From contig NZ_CP015163.1 of the NCBI RefSeq assembly GCF_003312875.1, positions 1 through 64,000 of the forward strand: a DNA stretch of 64,000 nt, in the 5' to 3' direction. This document shows positions 34,352 through 45,391 of the stretch, one piece after another. Position numbers and translations under genes: made by a program. This DNA comes from Amycolatopsis albispora (GTDB lineage Bacteria; Actinomycetota; Actinomycetes; Mycobacteriales; Pseudonocardiaceae). Every line of letters begins with the position of its first letter. Within the stretch, counting starts at the first letter, position 1. The notes below the pieces were generated by a model. The model was not told the DNA's origin. It made no database searches and worked only from the letters and a program-made list of their open reading frames with translations.

Positions 34352-35662
34352 ATGGGCAGGCTCCGAAGCCCGTGGCGGACGGCCGCGGCACTGCTGCTGG
34401 CCGCCGCCACCGCGATCCCGGCCGCCGCCTGCGGTCCCGGCGCCGCGGACGGGACCACCACGATCACCTTCTGGGACGACAACGGCGGCCCGGCACGCAC
34501 CCCGGTCTGGCAGCACATCATCGCCGAGTTCGAGAAGGCCCATCCCACCATCAAGGTGGAGTACGTCGGCATCCCGATCGCGCAGGCCCAGCAGAAGTAC
34601 GACACCGCGGTGGCCGGTGGCGGCCTGCCCGACGTGGGCGGGGTGACCACGGCGATGCTGGCGAACCTGGTGCCGCAGCGTGCGCTGGAGTCGGTGGACG
34701 AGCGGTTCGCCGCCAGCCCGCTGGCGGGCCAGCTGAACGAGCGGATCGTCGACACGGTGCGGAAAACCGTGCCGGACGGCAAGCTGTACCTGCTGCCGAT
34801 CTCCACCAACACCGGGGTGTTCTGGGCACGCAAGGACTGGCTCGCCGAAGCCGGGCTGCCCGAACCGCAGACCTGGGACCAGTTGTTCACCGCAATCGAA
34901 CGGCTCACCGTGCCCGGGCAGAACCGGTACGGCTTCACCATTCGCGGTGGTGCCGGGTCGATCGCGCAGATGCTCGAGGTGGTCTACGGGCAGTCGGGCA
35001 TCACGCGGATGTTCGAGCCGGACGGCCGGTCCACCATCGACGACCCGCGCAACGTGGCCGCGCTGGAACGGCTCGCCGGGCTGTACAAGCGGTTCACGCC
35101 GGAAGCCGACCTGACCAACGACTACGCGAAGATGGTCGCCCAGTTCGGCGGCGGCAACATCGGCGTCATGCAGCACAACGTCGGGTCCTACCAGGACCAG
35201 GTGAAGGCGCTCGGCGCGGACAAGGTGGTGGCGCTGCCGGTGCCGAAGGCCGCCGACGGGACCAGGGCGGTGCTCTCGCACCCGACCACCGGGCTCGGTG
35301 TGTTCAGCCAGGGCGAGCACGCCGACGCCGCGTTCAAGTTCGCCGAATTCGCCGCGAGCCCGGCGATGAACACCTACTGGGCCGAGCGGACCGGGGTGCT
35401 GCCGGTGAACACCGCGGTGGCGCCGAGCGATCCGGCGAAACCGCAGCCGGCGGTGGAACTGGCGAAGGTGCTCACCGAACCGTCCACCACCGTGGTCCAG
35501 ATGCCCTACCACCTGCCGGAGTTCAACTCCATCACCAAAACCGAGGCCGAGCCCGGCTTCCAGAAGGTGCTGCTCGGTGAACTGTCCGCAAAGGACTTCC
35601 TCACCGAGCTGGCCGCGAAACTGGGCAAGGCGCAGACCGAATACCAGCAGCGCACCGGCTGA
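34352..35662 (+). CDS. Sugar-binding lipoprotein of the ABC importer
   Basis: 436 residues. Signal peptide of lipoprotein type ending at AAACGPG (lipobox Cys about residue 27), then an extracellular solute-binding family 1 fold: TTITFWDDNGGPARTPVWQH at the N-terminus, DVGGVTTAMLANL and the C-terminal pocket. ATG 34352 is eight bases after the fusion gene's stop. Catches the sugar outside the cell for the two permeases encoded upstream. An order with the binding protein last is unusual but not rare. Confidence 0.9.
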   Translation: MGRLRSPWRTAAALLLAAATAIPAAACGPGAADGTTTITFWDDNGGPARTPVWQHIIAEFEKAHPTIKVEYVGIPIAQAQQKYDTAVAGGGLPDVGGVTTAMLANLVPQRALESVDERFAASPLAGQLNERIVDTVRKTVPDGKLYLLPISTNTGVFWARKDWLAEAGLPEPQTWDQLFTAIERLTVPGQNRYGFTIRGGAGSIAQMLEVVYGQSGITRMFEPDGRSTIDDPRNVAALERLAGLYKRFTPEADLTNDYAKMVAQFGGGNIGVMQHNVGSYQDQVKALGADKVVALPVPKAADGTRAVLSHPTTGLGVFSQGEHADAAFKFAEFAASPAMNTYWAERTGVLPVNTAVAPSDPAKPQPAVELAKVLTEPSTTVVQMPYHLPEFNSITKTEAEPGFQKVLLGELSAKDFLTELAAKLGKAQTEYQQRTG

Positions 35663-35757
35663 ACCCCGCATATTCCACCCGTTGTTCGTGATTCTCCACA
35701 TCCGGCTGCCTAACGTGGGGAATCGAGGGGCGGGACAACGAATCAAGGAGTCAACTC

Positions 35758-36705
35758 ATGCGCAGATCGTTCGCCGGGCGAATCCTGCCCGGCCTGCTCA
35801 CCGTGGCCGCCACGGCCGCGGCGCTCACGGTGGCCACCGCGGGCCCCGCGGCGGCCGCCGGCACGCCCACCGGGTTCGCCGCGGGCACCACCGGCGGTGG
35901 CAGCACCCCGGCGGTCACCGTGACCACCGCTTCGGCGCTGATCAGCGCGATGCAGTCGAGCAGCCCGGCGGTGATCAGGATCAGCGGGACCATCTCGATC
36001 AGCGGGATGCAGGACGTCAGGTCGAACAAGACGCTGATCGGCGTCGGTTCCGGCGCCACCATCACCGGCGGCGGGCTCGACGTGGACAGCGCCACGAACG
36101 TGATCATCCAGAACCTGAACTTCCGCAACTGGTCCGATGACGCCATCAACGTCACCGACGCCTCGACCAAGATCTGGATCGACCACAACACCTTCTCCGA
36201 CGGTTACGACGGCGCGGTCGACATCAAGCGCGCTTCGGACTACGTGACCGTGTCGTGGAACAAGTTCACCTCCCACGACAAGACCATGCTGCTCGGGCAC
36301 AGCGACGGCAACGGCAGCCAGGACCGCGACCACCTGCGGGTCAGCTACCACCACAACTGGTTCGACGGCACCGGGCAGCGCCACCCGCGCGTGCGCTTCG
36401 GCAACCCGGTGCACGTGTACAACAACTACTACGGCGGCGTGACCGACTACGGTGTCGCGTCCACCATGGAAGCCGGTGTGCTCGTCGAGGGCAACTACTT
36501 CGAGAACACCGAGGACCCGTTCCACCGCGGTGAGGGCAGCTCGCCCGCCGGTTCGCTGGTCGCGCGGAACAACCACTTCGTCAATTCCGGCTCGGGTGAC
36601 CAGGGCGGTTCGGTGCGGGCCATTCCGTACTCGTACAGCCTGGACCCGGCCTCCTCGGTGAAATCCGCCGTGCAGGGGGGTGCCGGTACCGGAAAGGTCG
36701 GCTGA
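35758..36705 (+). CDS. pel: Secreted pectate lyase (PL1 family)
   Basis: 315 residues. Tat/Sec-type signal peptide (MRRSFAGRILPGLLTVAATA to AAAA, about 35 residues). The parallel beta-helix is seen in WIDHNTFSDGYDGAVDIKRA (calcium-binding Asp region) and VSWNKFTSHDKTMLLGHSDG, with RHPRVRFGNPVHVYNNYY holding the catalytic Arg. It cleaves polygalacturonate by beta-elimination outside the cell. It follows the ABC operon by 95 bp and is ended by a hairpin at 36720. It gives the whole locus a pectin theme. Confidence 0.95.
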   Translation: MRRSFAGRILPGLLTVAATAAALTVATAGPAAAAGTPTGFAAGTTGGGSTPAVTVTTASALISAMQSSSPAVIRISGTISISGMQDVRSNKTLIGVGSGATITGGGLDVDSATNVIIQNLNFRNWSDDAINVTDASTKIWIDHNTFSDGYDGAVDIKRASDYVTVSWNKFTSHDKTMLLGHSDGNGSQDRDHLRVSYHHNWFDGTGQRHPRVRFGNPVHVYNNYYGGVTDYGVASTMEAGVLVEGNYFENTEDPFHRGEGSSPAGSLVARNNHFVNSGSGDQGGSVRAIPYSYSLDPASSVKSAVQGGAGTGKVG

Positions 36706-36719
36706 ACCGGTTCAGCCGA

Positions 36720-36742
36720 GGGCCCCGGAAATCCCGGGGCCC
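36720..36742 (+). terminator. Hairpin terminator after the pectate lyase gene
   Basis: Nine-base GC-only stem (36720-36728 with 36734-36742), five-base loop AAATC, followed by GTTTCGG. It lies 14 bases after the pectate lyase stop. Confidence 0.8.
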
Positions 36743-36747
36743 GTTTC

Positions 36748-36765
36748 GGTGTTATCGTTAACACC
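36748..36765. promoter_or_regulatory. 18-bp operator-like palindrome upstream of the multidomain regulator
   Basis: GGTGTTA-TCGT-TAACACC is a perfect 7-4-7 dyad about 110 bp before the regulator's ATG. Its AT-centred GTTA/TAAC arms resemble LacI-type operators. The regulator encoded next has an AraC-type DNA-binding domain, so either autoregulation or control by a LacI-family protein elsewhere is possible. Confidence 0.5.
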
Positions 36766-36873
36766 CGTTCTGCCCCTGGTAGTCCAGATCCGCCGCCGTT
36801 AGGTTTCAGGCAGTCACCGAAACAGTTACTGCCCGCGACCACAGCTTTGTCAGCGTAGACGAGCGAGGCGAGC

Positions 36874-39800
36874 ATGACCGGATACCGCCGGGCGATCGGC
36901 CTGGTCACGGCCAACATCGAGCTGGGCGTGGCGCCCGCGGTCTTCTCGGGCGTGCTGGCCGCGGCCCGGCGCCACGACGTGGACCTGATCTGCTTCCCCG
37001 GCGGTGAGATCGGCACCGCCGAGCAGCCGGCCAACGCGGTCTACCACCTGGTCACCCCGGGCCTGGTGGACGGGCTGATCTGCTGGGCTTCCGCGCTCGG
37101 CCTGCCCGAGCGGCACCCGCGCGCCGAGCGGTTCGAGCGCCGGTTCGGCCGGGTGCCGATGGTCTGCCTCAACGGCGCGGTCGGCGCCCACCGGCCGCTG
37201 ACCCTGGACAGCTACCAGGGCATGTGCAAGGCCATCGACCACCTGATCGGCGTGCACGACCGCCGTGAGCTGGCCTTCCTGCAGGGCCCGGTGCGCAACC
37301 CGGTGACCGCGGACCGGCTGCGTGCCTACCACGACACGCTCGGCCGCTACAAGATCCGGGCCGATCGCGCGCTGGTGTCGCCCCCGGTGGAGTTCCGCCG
37401 GGACGCCGGTGCCGCGGCGATGCGGGTGCTGCTGGACGCGCGCGGACTGGAGCCCGGCCGCGACTTCACCGGTTTGGTGGCGTGCAGCGATTTCCTGGCG
37501 GCCGAAGCGATCGCGGTGCTCACCGAGCGCGGGGTGCGGGTGCCCGAGGACGTGGCGGTGATCGGGTTCAACGACTCGCCCGAGGCCCGGTTCTGCGCAC
37601 CGCCGCTGACCTCGGTGTCCATGCCGTTCGCCGAACTGGGCAGGCTGGCGGTGGAAACCCTGCTGTCCCGGCTCGGCGGTGATCCGGCACGCGGCCGGTC
37701 GGCGCCGGTGGCGGAACTGGTGCTGCGGCGGTCGTGCGGGTGCGCCGGTGAGCAGCCGGAGGCACGGGAATGCGCCGGATTTCCCGCCACCCTGCGGAAA
37801 CACGGGATTCCGGCGGAGACCGGGAGGCGGCTGCGGGCCGAGTTCGAAGCGGCACTGGCCGGGGAACCCGCCGATTTTCCCGCCATGGCAGCACAAATGG
37901 CCGAGGGCGGCGACGCCGACGCCTGGGACGAGATCCTGCTTGCCCTGGGCGGCGAGTCCGGCGCGGAACTGGTGACCCGGGCGCGGCTCGCGGTGGCCGG
38001 GAACGCGCGGCGGCTGCTCGAATACGAGCGCTGGCAAGCCGACCAGCGGGCGCAGCGACTGCGGGAAACCGGCGTGGCGCTGTCGTCCGTTGTGGACGAA
38101 CGGGACCTGACCGGGGTGCTCGCCCGCCAGCTCCCGCAACTCGGCGTCGGGGACTGGAAGCTGTCGATCGGCCCGGCCACCGCGCTCACCCGGTCCGACG
38201 TGCTGCACCGCGACCGCCGCAGCACCTGGATCGCGGTCCCGCTGCAGGTGCGTGACGAGCCGCTCGGCATCGGCCTGTTCGAGGCGGGCCCGCCGGACGG
38301 CGGCTTCTACCGCGCGCTCGGCGAGCAGATCAGCTCGGCCGTGCAGGACATCCGGCTGTTCCGCGAGGTCGAAGCCGCAGAAGAGGCCGACAGCGTGAAG
38401 ACGAGCCTGCTGGGCAAGATGGCCGAGGAACTGCGGGCACCGGTCGAGGCGATCCTCTCCGACGCCGCTGGCGCGCTGGCCGCCGGCCCGCCGAGGCCGG
38501 TGGCCGACCTGCTGAACCGGATCACCGCCGGGGCGGAGTACCAGCTCGGGGTGCTCGGCGACCTGCTGGAACTGGCCGACGCCGAACTCGACTCGCTCAA
38601 GCTGCACGCCGGGCTGATCGATCCGCGGGCACCGCTCGCCGAGGTGTTCGGGGAGTGCGGACTGGGCAGGCTGCCGCTGATCGAGGCCGACGGGCAGCGG
38701 CTGCGGCAGGCGCTGCTCACGCTCCGCCGCAGCCTCGGGCCGCGTGCCCGGCGGACCGTGGAGGCCGACGTGCTGCCGCCGCACCTGCGCATCCGGATCA
38801 GCTATCAGGGCACCGGCACCCCGAGGGGCGGGCTGGGCCTGTCGATCGCTCGTCGGCTGATCGCGCTGCACCACGGCTCACTGCGGTTCGAAACCGGTTC
38901 CGCGGGCGGCACCTTCCACCTGTTCCTGCCGTTGCCGGGGCCGCAGGGGCGCGCGCTGCCGGACGACGCGGCCGATTCGCTGCTGTGCGTGGCGGACGGC
39001 CCGGCCGCCGAGGAAGCCGTCGCGGCGGCCGGGCTCGCGGGGCTGTCGGTGCTGAAGCTGGGCACGGGCGACGACGTGGCCGCGGTGGTCGACGAGAACC
39101 GCCCGGCGGCGGTCGCCTGGGACACCGCTGCGCTGCGGCCGGAGCACTGGGCGGTGCTGCGCCAGCTCCACGACCACCCGAAACTGGCGCGCACCCCGTT
39201 CCTCGCCTACGCCGCCGGGCACGGCCGCGACCTGCGTGAGGTGATCACCGCCGTGCGGCCGGTCGAACTGGCCGGGCTGGCGGTGATCGCCGATCCCGAC
39301 CCGCGGGCGCAGGCGGGCACGCAGCAGCTGATCGCCCAGCTCCACCCCGGGCACCTGGCGCTGACCGCGCCGGACGGCGCCACCGCGTTGTCGCTGATCG
39401 GGCACGACGTGCCGAACCTGCTCATCCTGGCCAGGCAGCTGCGGGACATGGACGCGTTCGACGTGCTGGAGCGGCTGCACGGCGACGCCCGGCTCAGCGA
39501 CCTGCCCGCGCTGGTGCTCGGCGGTGACGAACTGTGTTACGACGACGTCCGCCGGGCGGCCCCGCACGCGCGCACGGTGTTGCTGGGCAAGGGAATCCTC
39601 TCCGACGCCGAGACGATCACCCTGCTGCGGCGGCTGCTCGACCCCGGCCGCCGCCCGCCGAACCGCCAGGAGGTCGCGCGCGCGGTGGTCTACCTGCACC
39701 AGAACTACCAGCACCAGATCACCCGGCGGCAGGTGGCGAAGGCGGCCGAGATGAGCGAGGACTACCTCAGCCGCCGGTTCCACCGCGAACTGGGCGTCTC

Positions 39801-39981
39801 GCCGTGGGAGTATCTGACCCGGTTGCGCATCGCGCGGGCGAAGCAGCGGCTGCAGGAGACCGGCGACAGCATCCAGGCCATCGCGCGGCAGGTCGGCTTC
39901 CACGACCGCGCCTACTTCAGCCGGATCTTCCGCAAGCACACCGGGGTCCCGCCGCAGAGCTTCCGCTGCCTGCGGCGGTGA
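36874..39981 (+). CDS. LacI-type sensor / degenerate kinase-receiver / AraC regulator, 1,035 residues
   Basis: Order: LacI-like sugar-binding domain without its HTH (about 1-290, GLVACSDFLAAEAI, ending LVLRRSCGCAG), linker/GAF-like region (about 370-490), kinase-like DHp (about 500-570) and ATPase remnant (GGLGLSIARRLIALHHGS, about 650), receiver-like domain (about 800-915), and two AraC HTHs (about 930-1035, ITRRQVAKAAEMSEDYLSRR and IQAIARQVGFHDRAYFSRIF). The phosphorylated His is replaced (Glu518 in MAEELRAP) and so is the receiver Asp (Ala853 in LLILARQLRDMDAF). No membrane segment: probably a cytosolic sugar-responsive activator of the pectin locus. Confidence 0.82.
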   Translation: MTGYRRAIGLVTANIELGVAPAVFSGVLAAARRHDVDLICFPGGEIGTAEQPANAVYHLVTPGLVDGLICWASALGLPERHPRAERFERRFGRVPMVCLNGAVGAHRPLTLDSYQGMCKAIDHLIGVHDRRELAFLQGPVRNPVTADRLRAYHDTLGRYKIRADRALVSPPVEFRRDAGAAAMRVLLDARGLEPGRDFTGLVACSDFLAAEAIAVLTERGVRVPEDVAVIGFNDSPEARFCAPPLTSVSMPFAELGRLAVETLLSRLGGDPARGRSAPVAELVLRRSCGCAGEQPEARECAGFPATLRKHGIPAETGRRLRAEFEAALAGEPADFPAMAAQMAEGGDADAWDEILLALGGESGAELVTRARLAVAGNARRLLEYERWQADQRAQRLRETGVALSSVVDERDLTGVLARQLPQLGVGDWKLSIGPATALTRSDVLHRDRRSTWIAVPLQVRDEPLGIGLFEAGPPDGGFYRALGEQISSAVQDIRLFREVEAAEEADSVKTSLLGKMAEELRAPVEAILSDAAGALAAGPPRPVADLLNRITAGAEYQLGVLGDLLELADAELDSLKLHAGLIDPRAPLAEVFGECGLGRLPLIEADGQRLRQALLTLRRSLGPRARRTVEADVLPPHLRIRISYQGTGTPRGGLGLSIARRLIALHHGSLRFETGSAGGTFHLFLPLPGPQGRALPDDAADSLLCVADGPAAEEAVAAAGLAGLSVLKLGTGDDVAAVVDENRPAAVAWDTAALRPEHWAVLRQLHDHPKLARTPFLAYAAGHGRDLREVITAVRPVELAGLAVIADPDPRAQAGTQQLIAQLHPGHLALTAPDGATALSLIGHDVPNLLILARQLRDMDAFDVLERLHGDARLSDLPALVLGGDELCYDDVRRAAPHARTVLLGKGILSDAETITLLRRLLDPGRRPPNRQEVARAVVYLHQNYQHQITRRQVAKAAEMSEDYLSRRFHRELGVSPWEYLTRLRIARAKQRLQETGDSIQAIARQVGFHDRAYFSRIFRKHTGVPPQSFRCLRR

Positions 39982-40157
39982 CCGTTGATCCGTGCTTACC
40001 AGCGGGCATTACTCAGTAAATGTCCAACCAGTACCTAATTTTGTTCTGAACGAACGAAAGTAGGTGACGGCCGGGGGTGTTCTGGGTCACTCTTCGTAGG
40101 CCGGTTGTCACCGGTGTCTCCCCGACCCACTTCCCTGCCGAAAGTGAGTTGCCGGTC

Positions 40158-41246
40158 ATGTCCAAGAAGTCCCTGCGGCGCACCCCCGCCGCCATCGCCG
40201 TGCTGGCGGGCGCCACCGCCCTGTTCAGCGGCGCCCCGGCCTCGGCCGCCGTCGAAGGCTATTCGACCGTGGTGCAGAACGCCGCGGTCTCCTCGATCAC
40301 CTCGAGCCTCGGGGTCAGCTCCGCGCAGGCCGAGCAGGTGCTGCGCGTGCAGGACGCCAGCGCCCGCACCCTCGACCGGGTCGAGTCGGCGCTGGCCGGC
40401 CGCCACGCCGGTGGTTACCTCGACGCCGCCGGCCTGCCGGTGGTCAACGTGCTCGACGCGGCCGGTGCCGCCGAGGCGCAGCGCGCCGGTGCCACCGCGA
40501 ACGTGGTCAAGTTCTCCATGTCCCAGCTGGACTCCGCGCGCGCCGCGCTGGAGGCGCTGCCCGCCGTCCCGCACACCACGATCGGGACCGACGAGAAGGC
40601 CAACCAGGTCGTGCTGACCGTGTCGGACCAGGCCGTCGGCGCGGAAGCGCTGCTGGCGAAGGCGGGCACGCTCGGCGACGCCGTGCGCGTGGAGCACACC
40701 ACGGGCACGATGAGCAAGGCCATCTACAACGGTGAGGCGATCACCGGCGGCGGCACCCGCTGCTCGGCCGGGTTCAACGTCACCCGCGGCGGCCAGCTGC
40801 ACATCATCGACGCCGGGCACTGCACGCGCGCGGTGTCGCAGTGGAACGTCGGCCCGTCGGTGGGCGCGAGCTTCCCGACCAACGACTACGGCCTGATCCG
40901 CAACACCACCGGCAGCGGCCCGGGCGCGGTGACCCTGTGGAACGGCTCCACCCAGCGGATCAGCTCCGCCGCGAACGCCCGGGTCGGGCAGCAGATCTGC
41001 AAGAGCGGCAGCACCACCCGGCTGACCTGCGGCGTGGTCGAGGCCACCAACGTCACGGTCAACTACCAGGAGGGCCCGGTCTACCAGACCGTGCAGACCA
41101 GCGCCGCGGTCAACCCCGGTGACTCGGGCGGCTGCCTGTTCTCCGGCAGCGTCGGCCTCGGCATCACCTCCGGCATGGGCGGCGGGAACTCCTACTTCCA
41201 GCCGGTCGTGGAGGCGCTGAACGCGTATGGCGCTTCGCTGACCTGA
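40158..41246 (+). CDS. Secreted S1-family (streptogrisin-like) serine protease with propeptide
   Basis: 362 residues. Signal peptide (MSKKSLRRTPAAIAVLAGAT to SAA, about 30), an alpha-lytic-type propeptide (about 31-190) and a chymotrypsin-fold catalytic domain. The triad is visible: His in DAGHC, Asp in NDYGLI and Ser in NPGDSGG. Cys pairs (RCSAG/GHC, ICKSG/LTCG) fit extracellular disulfides. ATG 40158 is preferred over the longer frame, which has no signal sequence. The propeptide assists folding and is then cut off. Confidence 0.92.
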   Translation: MSKKSLRRTPAAIAVLAGATALFSGAPASAAVEGYSTVVQNAAVSSITSSLGVSSAQAEQVLRVQDASARTLDRVESALAGRHAGGYLDAAGLPVVNVLDAAGAAEAQRAGATANVVKFSMSQLDSARAALEALPAVPHTTIGTDEKANQVVLTVSDQAVGAEALLAKAGTLGDAVRVEHTTGTMSKAIYNGEAITGGGTRCSAGFNVTRGGQLHIIDAGHCTRAVSQWNVGPSVGASFPTNDYGLIRNTTGSGPGAVTLWNGSTQRISSAANARVGQQICKSGSTTRLTCGVVEATNVTVNYQEGPVYQTVQTSAAVNPGDSGGCLFSGSVGLGITSGMGGGNSYFQPVVEALNAYGASLT

Positions 41247-41264
41247 TCTTCCCGAGTGGACCGC

Positions 41265-41291
41265 GCCCCCGGGGCCTCCCGCCCCGGGGGC
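41265..41291 (+). terminator. GC-rich terminator after the S1 protease gene
   Basis: Perfect 11-bp stem (41265-41275 with 41281-41291) and a five-base CTCCC loop, 18 bases after the stop codon. No T-run, as usual here. Confidence 0.8.
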
Positions 41292-41391
41292 ACGCGCCTG
41301 TCCGGGTTTCGCACGCCGGGAGACGACCGCGGTGGTGCTCTCCTGACACCGTGGTGAGCGGCAGAGCACCCCGGCGGAAGGAGAAGATCCG

Positions 41392-42519
41392 GTGCGGATC
41401 CTGGTCACGACGGTGGCGTTGCCGGGGCACTTCTTCCCGCTGGTTCCGCTCGCCTGGGCGGTCCGCGCGGCGGGGCACGAGGTGCTGGTGGCGTGCGCGG
41501 CGGAGTTCCTGCCGACGGTGTTGGCCTCCGGCCTGCCCGCGGTGTCGACCGGGCCGGGGGAGCGGTTCGACGACGTGAGCGCCGACGACAATCCCGAAGC
41601 CGGGGTCATCGCGCAGCGACTGGCGCACGGCCGGGTGTTCGGGCGGATGGCCGCGCGGAACTTGCCGGGGCTGACCGCGGTCGCGCGGCTGTGGAAGGCC
41701 GATCTGGTGCTCAGCGAGCGCGCCGAGTTCGCCGGGCCGCTGGTGGCGGCGAAACTCGGGCTGCCGCAGGTGGAACTGCACTGGGGGGTGGCGGAACTGC
41801 CGGAGTACCGGATGGGCGCGGTGGTCGAACTGGCCAAGCGCGGGCTGCCCGAGCCGCCGGAACCGGGACGGCGGCTCAACCCGTGGCCGCCGTCGCTGCG
41901 CAAGCCGTACGCGGCGGGGCACGACGGGCTCCGCCCGCTGTCGTACAACGGGGAAGCCCGCGTGCCGGACTGGGTGATGCGTCCCCGCCACCGGCCGCGG
42001 ATCTGCCTGACACTGGGAACCGTGGTGCCGCGCAACGGAAGCAGCCAGGTCGCGCACGGCGCGGTGGAGATCGTGCGCGCGTTGTGCGGGCTGGGCGCGG
42101 AGGTGGTCGTCGCGATCGAGGACCGGATCGCGGCGAGCTGGCCGCCGTTGCCGCCGGAGGTGCGGCACGCGGGGCGATTGGCGCTGTCGCAGGTGTTCCC
42201 GGCTTGTGACGTGGCCATTCACCATGGGGGACAAGGGACTTCGCTGACCGCGCTGGAAGCCGGGCTGCCGCAGCTGGTGCTGCCGGTCTTCGACGACCAG
42301 TTCGACAACGCCGACGCGGTGCTGCGGGCCGGTGCCGGGGTGCGGATGCTGCCCCAGGAGGTCGAACCGGCGGCGATCGCGGCCCGGTGCGCGGAGATCC
42401 TGGAGAGCGACCGGTACCGGCCCGCGGCGGAGGCGGTGGCGCGGGAGATCGCGGCGCTGCCCACACCGGTGGAGGTGGCGGAGGGGTTCTCCTGGGGTGG
42501 GCTGCGGCAGGTGGCTTAG
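41392..42519 (+). CDS. GT1-family glycosyltransferase (macrolide/antibiotic glycosyltransferase type)
   Basis: 375 residues, GT-B fold. N-terminal MRILVTTVALPGHFFPLVPL with the GHFFP acceptor loop, and C-terminal nucleotide-sugar site VAIHHGGQGTSLTALEAGLP-QLVLP with FDDQFDNADAV. GTG 41392 follows GGAAGGAG. Such enzymes add sugars to small lipophilic molecules, including drug inactivation. It is convergent with the Rox-like monooxygenase gene, ten bases apart, which makes rifamycin-type modification one reasonable role. Confidence 0.88.
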   Translation: MRILVTTVALPGHFFPLVPLAWAVRAAGHEVLVACAAEFLPTVLASGLPAVSTGPGERFDDVSADDNPEAGVIAQRLAHGRVFGRMAARNLPGLTAVARLWKADLVLSERAEFAGPLVAAKLGLPQVELHWGVAELPEYRMGAVVELAKRGLPEPPEPGRRLNPWPPSLRKPYAAGHDGLRPLSYNGEARVPDWVMRPRHRPRICLTLGTVVPRNGSSQVAHGAVEIVRALCGLGAEVVVAIEDRIAASWPPLPPEVRHAGRLALSQVFPACDVAIHHGGQGTSLTALEAGLPQLVLPVFDDQFDNADAVLRAGAGVRMLPQEVEPAAIAARCAEILESDRYRPAAEAVAREIAALPTPVEVAEGFSWGGLRQVA

Positions 42520-42529
42520 GAAACGCGCC

Positions 42530-43996
<1,467 letters not shown>

Positions 43997-43999
43997 CTA

Positions 44000-44057
44000 C
44001 GGCGAGGGCCAGCTTGTCAAGGCTGGGAAGAGTACCTTGACAAGCTGGCCCTCGCCG
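44000..44057 (+). terminator. Perfect 23-bp stem terminator, copy in unit B
   Basis: Identical to 29209-29266: arms 44000-44022 and 44035-44057, 12-base loop, then TGTTTT. Here it has no upstream plus-strand gene to terminate, which shows it travels with the unit. Confidence 0.85.
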
Positions 44058-44159
44058 TGTTTTGGCTTTGTATCGGGGATGGGGGAGGTGTGGGTGGGCT
44101 TCGTGGTCGGCTTTTGTATTCACCGTTTCGTTTCGAACGTATGTGTGGTATGATGTGGT

Positions 44160-45296
44160 ATGGAATCTTCTGAGGGGGAGATCCTCCTTGATTTGAAATC
44201 CACTGCTGCGGAGATTGCCCGGCTTGAGGCTCGGTTGGTCCGGCAGGTGGTTTCCTTTGCTCGCTCGGCGTCGGTTCGGCGCGGAGTGGCGGAGGAATTG
44301 TCCATGGCGTTGTGTATGACCAAGTACAAGGCCCACGCGCTGATCGGCCATGCGGAGGGCTTGGTTGATCGCTTCCCGGCTGTGCTGGGGTTGGTGGAGG
44401 CTGGGGCTGTGCCGATGGCCTCGGCGGTCGCCGTGAATGACGCGGCGGCCTGGCTGGCTGACGACAAGGCGGCGGTGGTTGATGAGGTCATGTCCGGTCG
44501 CCTTGTCGACAAGAACCCGACCCAGGCCCGCCGCTCGGCAACTTCGGCGGCGGCTCGCGCTGATCCTGAAGGTTTCGAGGAACGCGCCCGCAGCCCACGC
44601 GAAGACCGTGGTCTCCAGCTGCATCACGGTGTTGCTGGCGTGGCTGGGTTGTCCCTGGAGAACGCGCCGGTGGAGAAGGCCGTCGCGGCGTATGTGTGCG
44701 TGGATCGCCAAGCTCGTCTGTTGAAGACTGCTGACGAGACCCGCACCCTGGACCAGCTGCGTGCCGACGTGGCTCTGGACATGCTGGTGGGCAAGCAGTT
44801 CGGTGGTGAGGTGAAGGCCCACGTGTATCTGTATCTGGATGCCCTCACCTACGCCGGTCTCCGCAATGAACCCGCCGAGCTGGCGGGGCACGGGCCGATC
44901 CCGGCGTCGCTTGCCCGCGACATCGCCGCTCACCCTGGCACTGTCTTCCAGCGAATTATCACTGATCCGGTGGATGGGCAGGTTATGGAACTTGGCCGCC
45001 GCCGTTACCGGCCTCGGGCTGGGCTGGATGAGCTGGTGCGAGTCCGGGATCGCGAATGTCGTCGTCCCGGTTGTACCCGTCCGGCCCAGTTCGGCGACCT
45101 TGATCACTGCGACAGTCGCGGCCGAGGTTGGAAAGACGGATGTCCCACCGGCGCGACCACTCTCGTCGGGTTGTGCCGAGCCGACCACAAACTCCGCGAT
45201 GTCCCCGGCTGGCACCACCAAGTCGCCCCCGATGGCACGTTGACGATCACCACCCCGGCCAATCAGACGTACACCAGCCGACCCGAGCCACTGTAG
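44160..45296 (+). CDS. DUF222 and HNH endonuclease-domain protein (13E12 repeat family), copy B
   Basis: 378 residues, 21 differences from copy A. Differences cluster at residues 34-41 (ARSASVRR here, TRAFSMKR in A), 112-121 and near 290. The central block from about residue 165 to 285 is identical, which suggests recent gene conversion. The same HNH elements are seen (LDHCDS, LCRADHKLRD). ATG 44160 is probably leaderless, five bases after TATGAT. Role unknown. Confidence 0.88.
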   Translation: MESSEGEILLDLKSTAAEIARLEARLVRQVVSFARSASVRRGVAEELSMALCMTKYKAHALIGHAEGLVDRFPAVLGLVEAGAVPMASAVAVNDAAAWLADDKAAVVDEVMSGRLVDKNPTQARRSATSAAARADPEGFEERARSPREDRGLQLHHGVAGVAGLSLENAPVEKAVAAYVCVDRQARLLKTADETRTLDQLRADVALDMLVGKQFGGEVKAHVYLYLDALTYAGLRNEPAELAGHGPIPASLARDIAAHPGTVFQRIITDPVDGQVMELGRRRYRPRAGLDELVRVRDRECRRPGCTRPAQFGDLDHCDSRGRGWKDGCPTGATTLVGLCRADHKLRDVPGWHHQVAPDGTLTITTPANQTYTSRPEPL

Positions 45297-45391
45297 GCAA
45301 CCTTGGCTCCGCCGAGGTGGCACCCCGGCCGTCTCGTTGGTCGGCCAGGGCTGTACCGGCGCGCCGAAGCGACAGGTCATCCCGGAGGGTG

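Noticed and set aside
38380..39620. Sequence error behind the missing His and Asp in the multidomain regulator
   Set aside because: The frame is open and motifs on both sides are in place, so these are real substitutions in a continuous protein.
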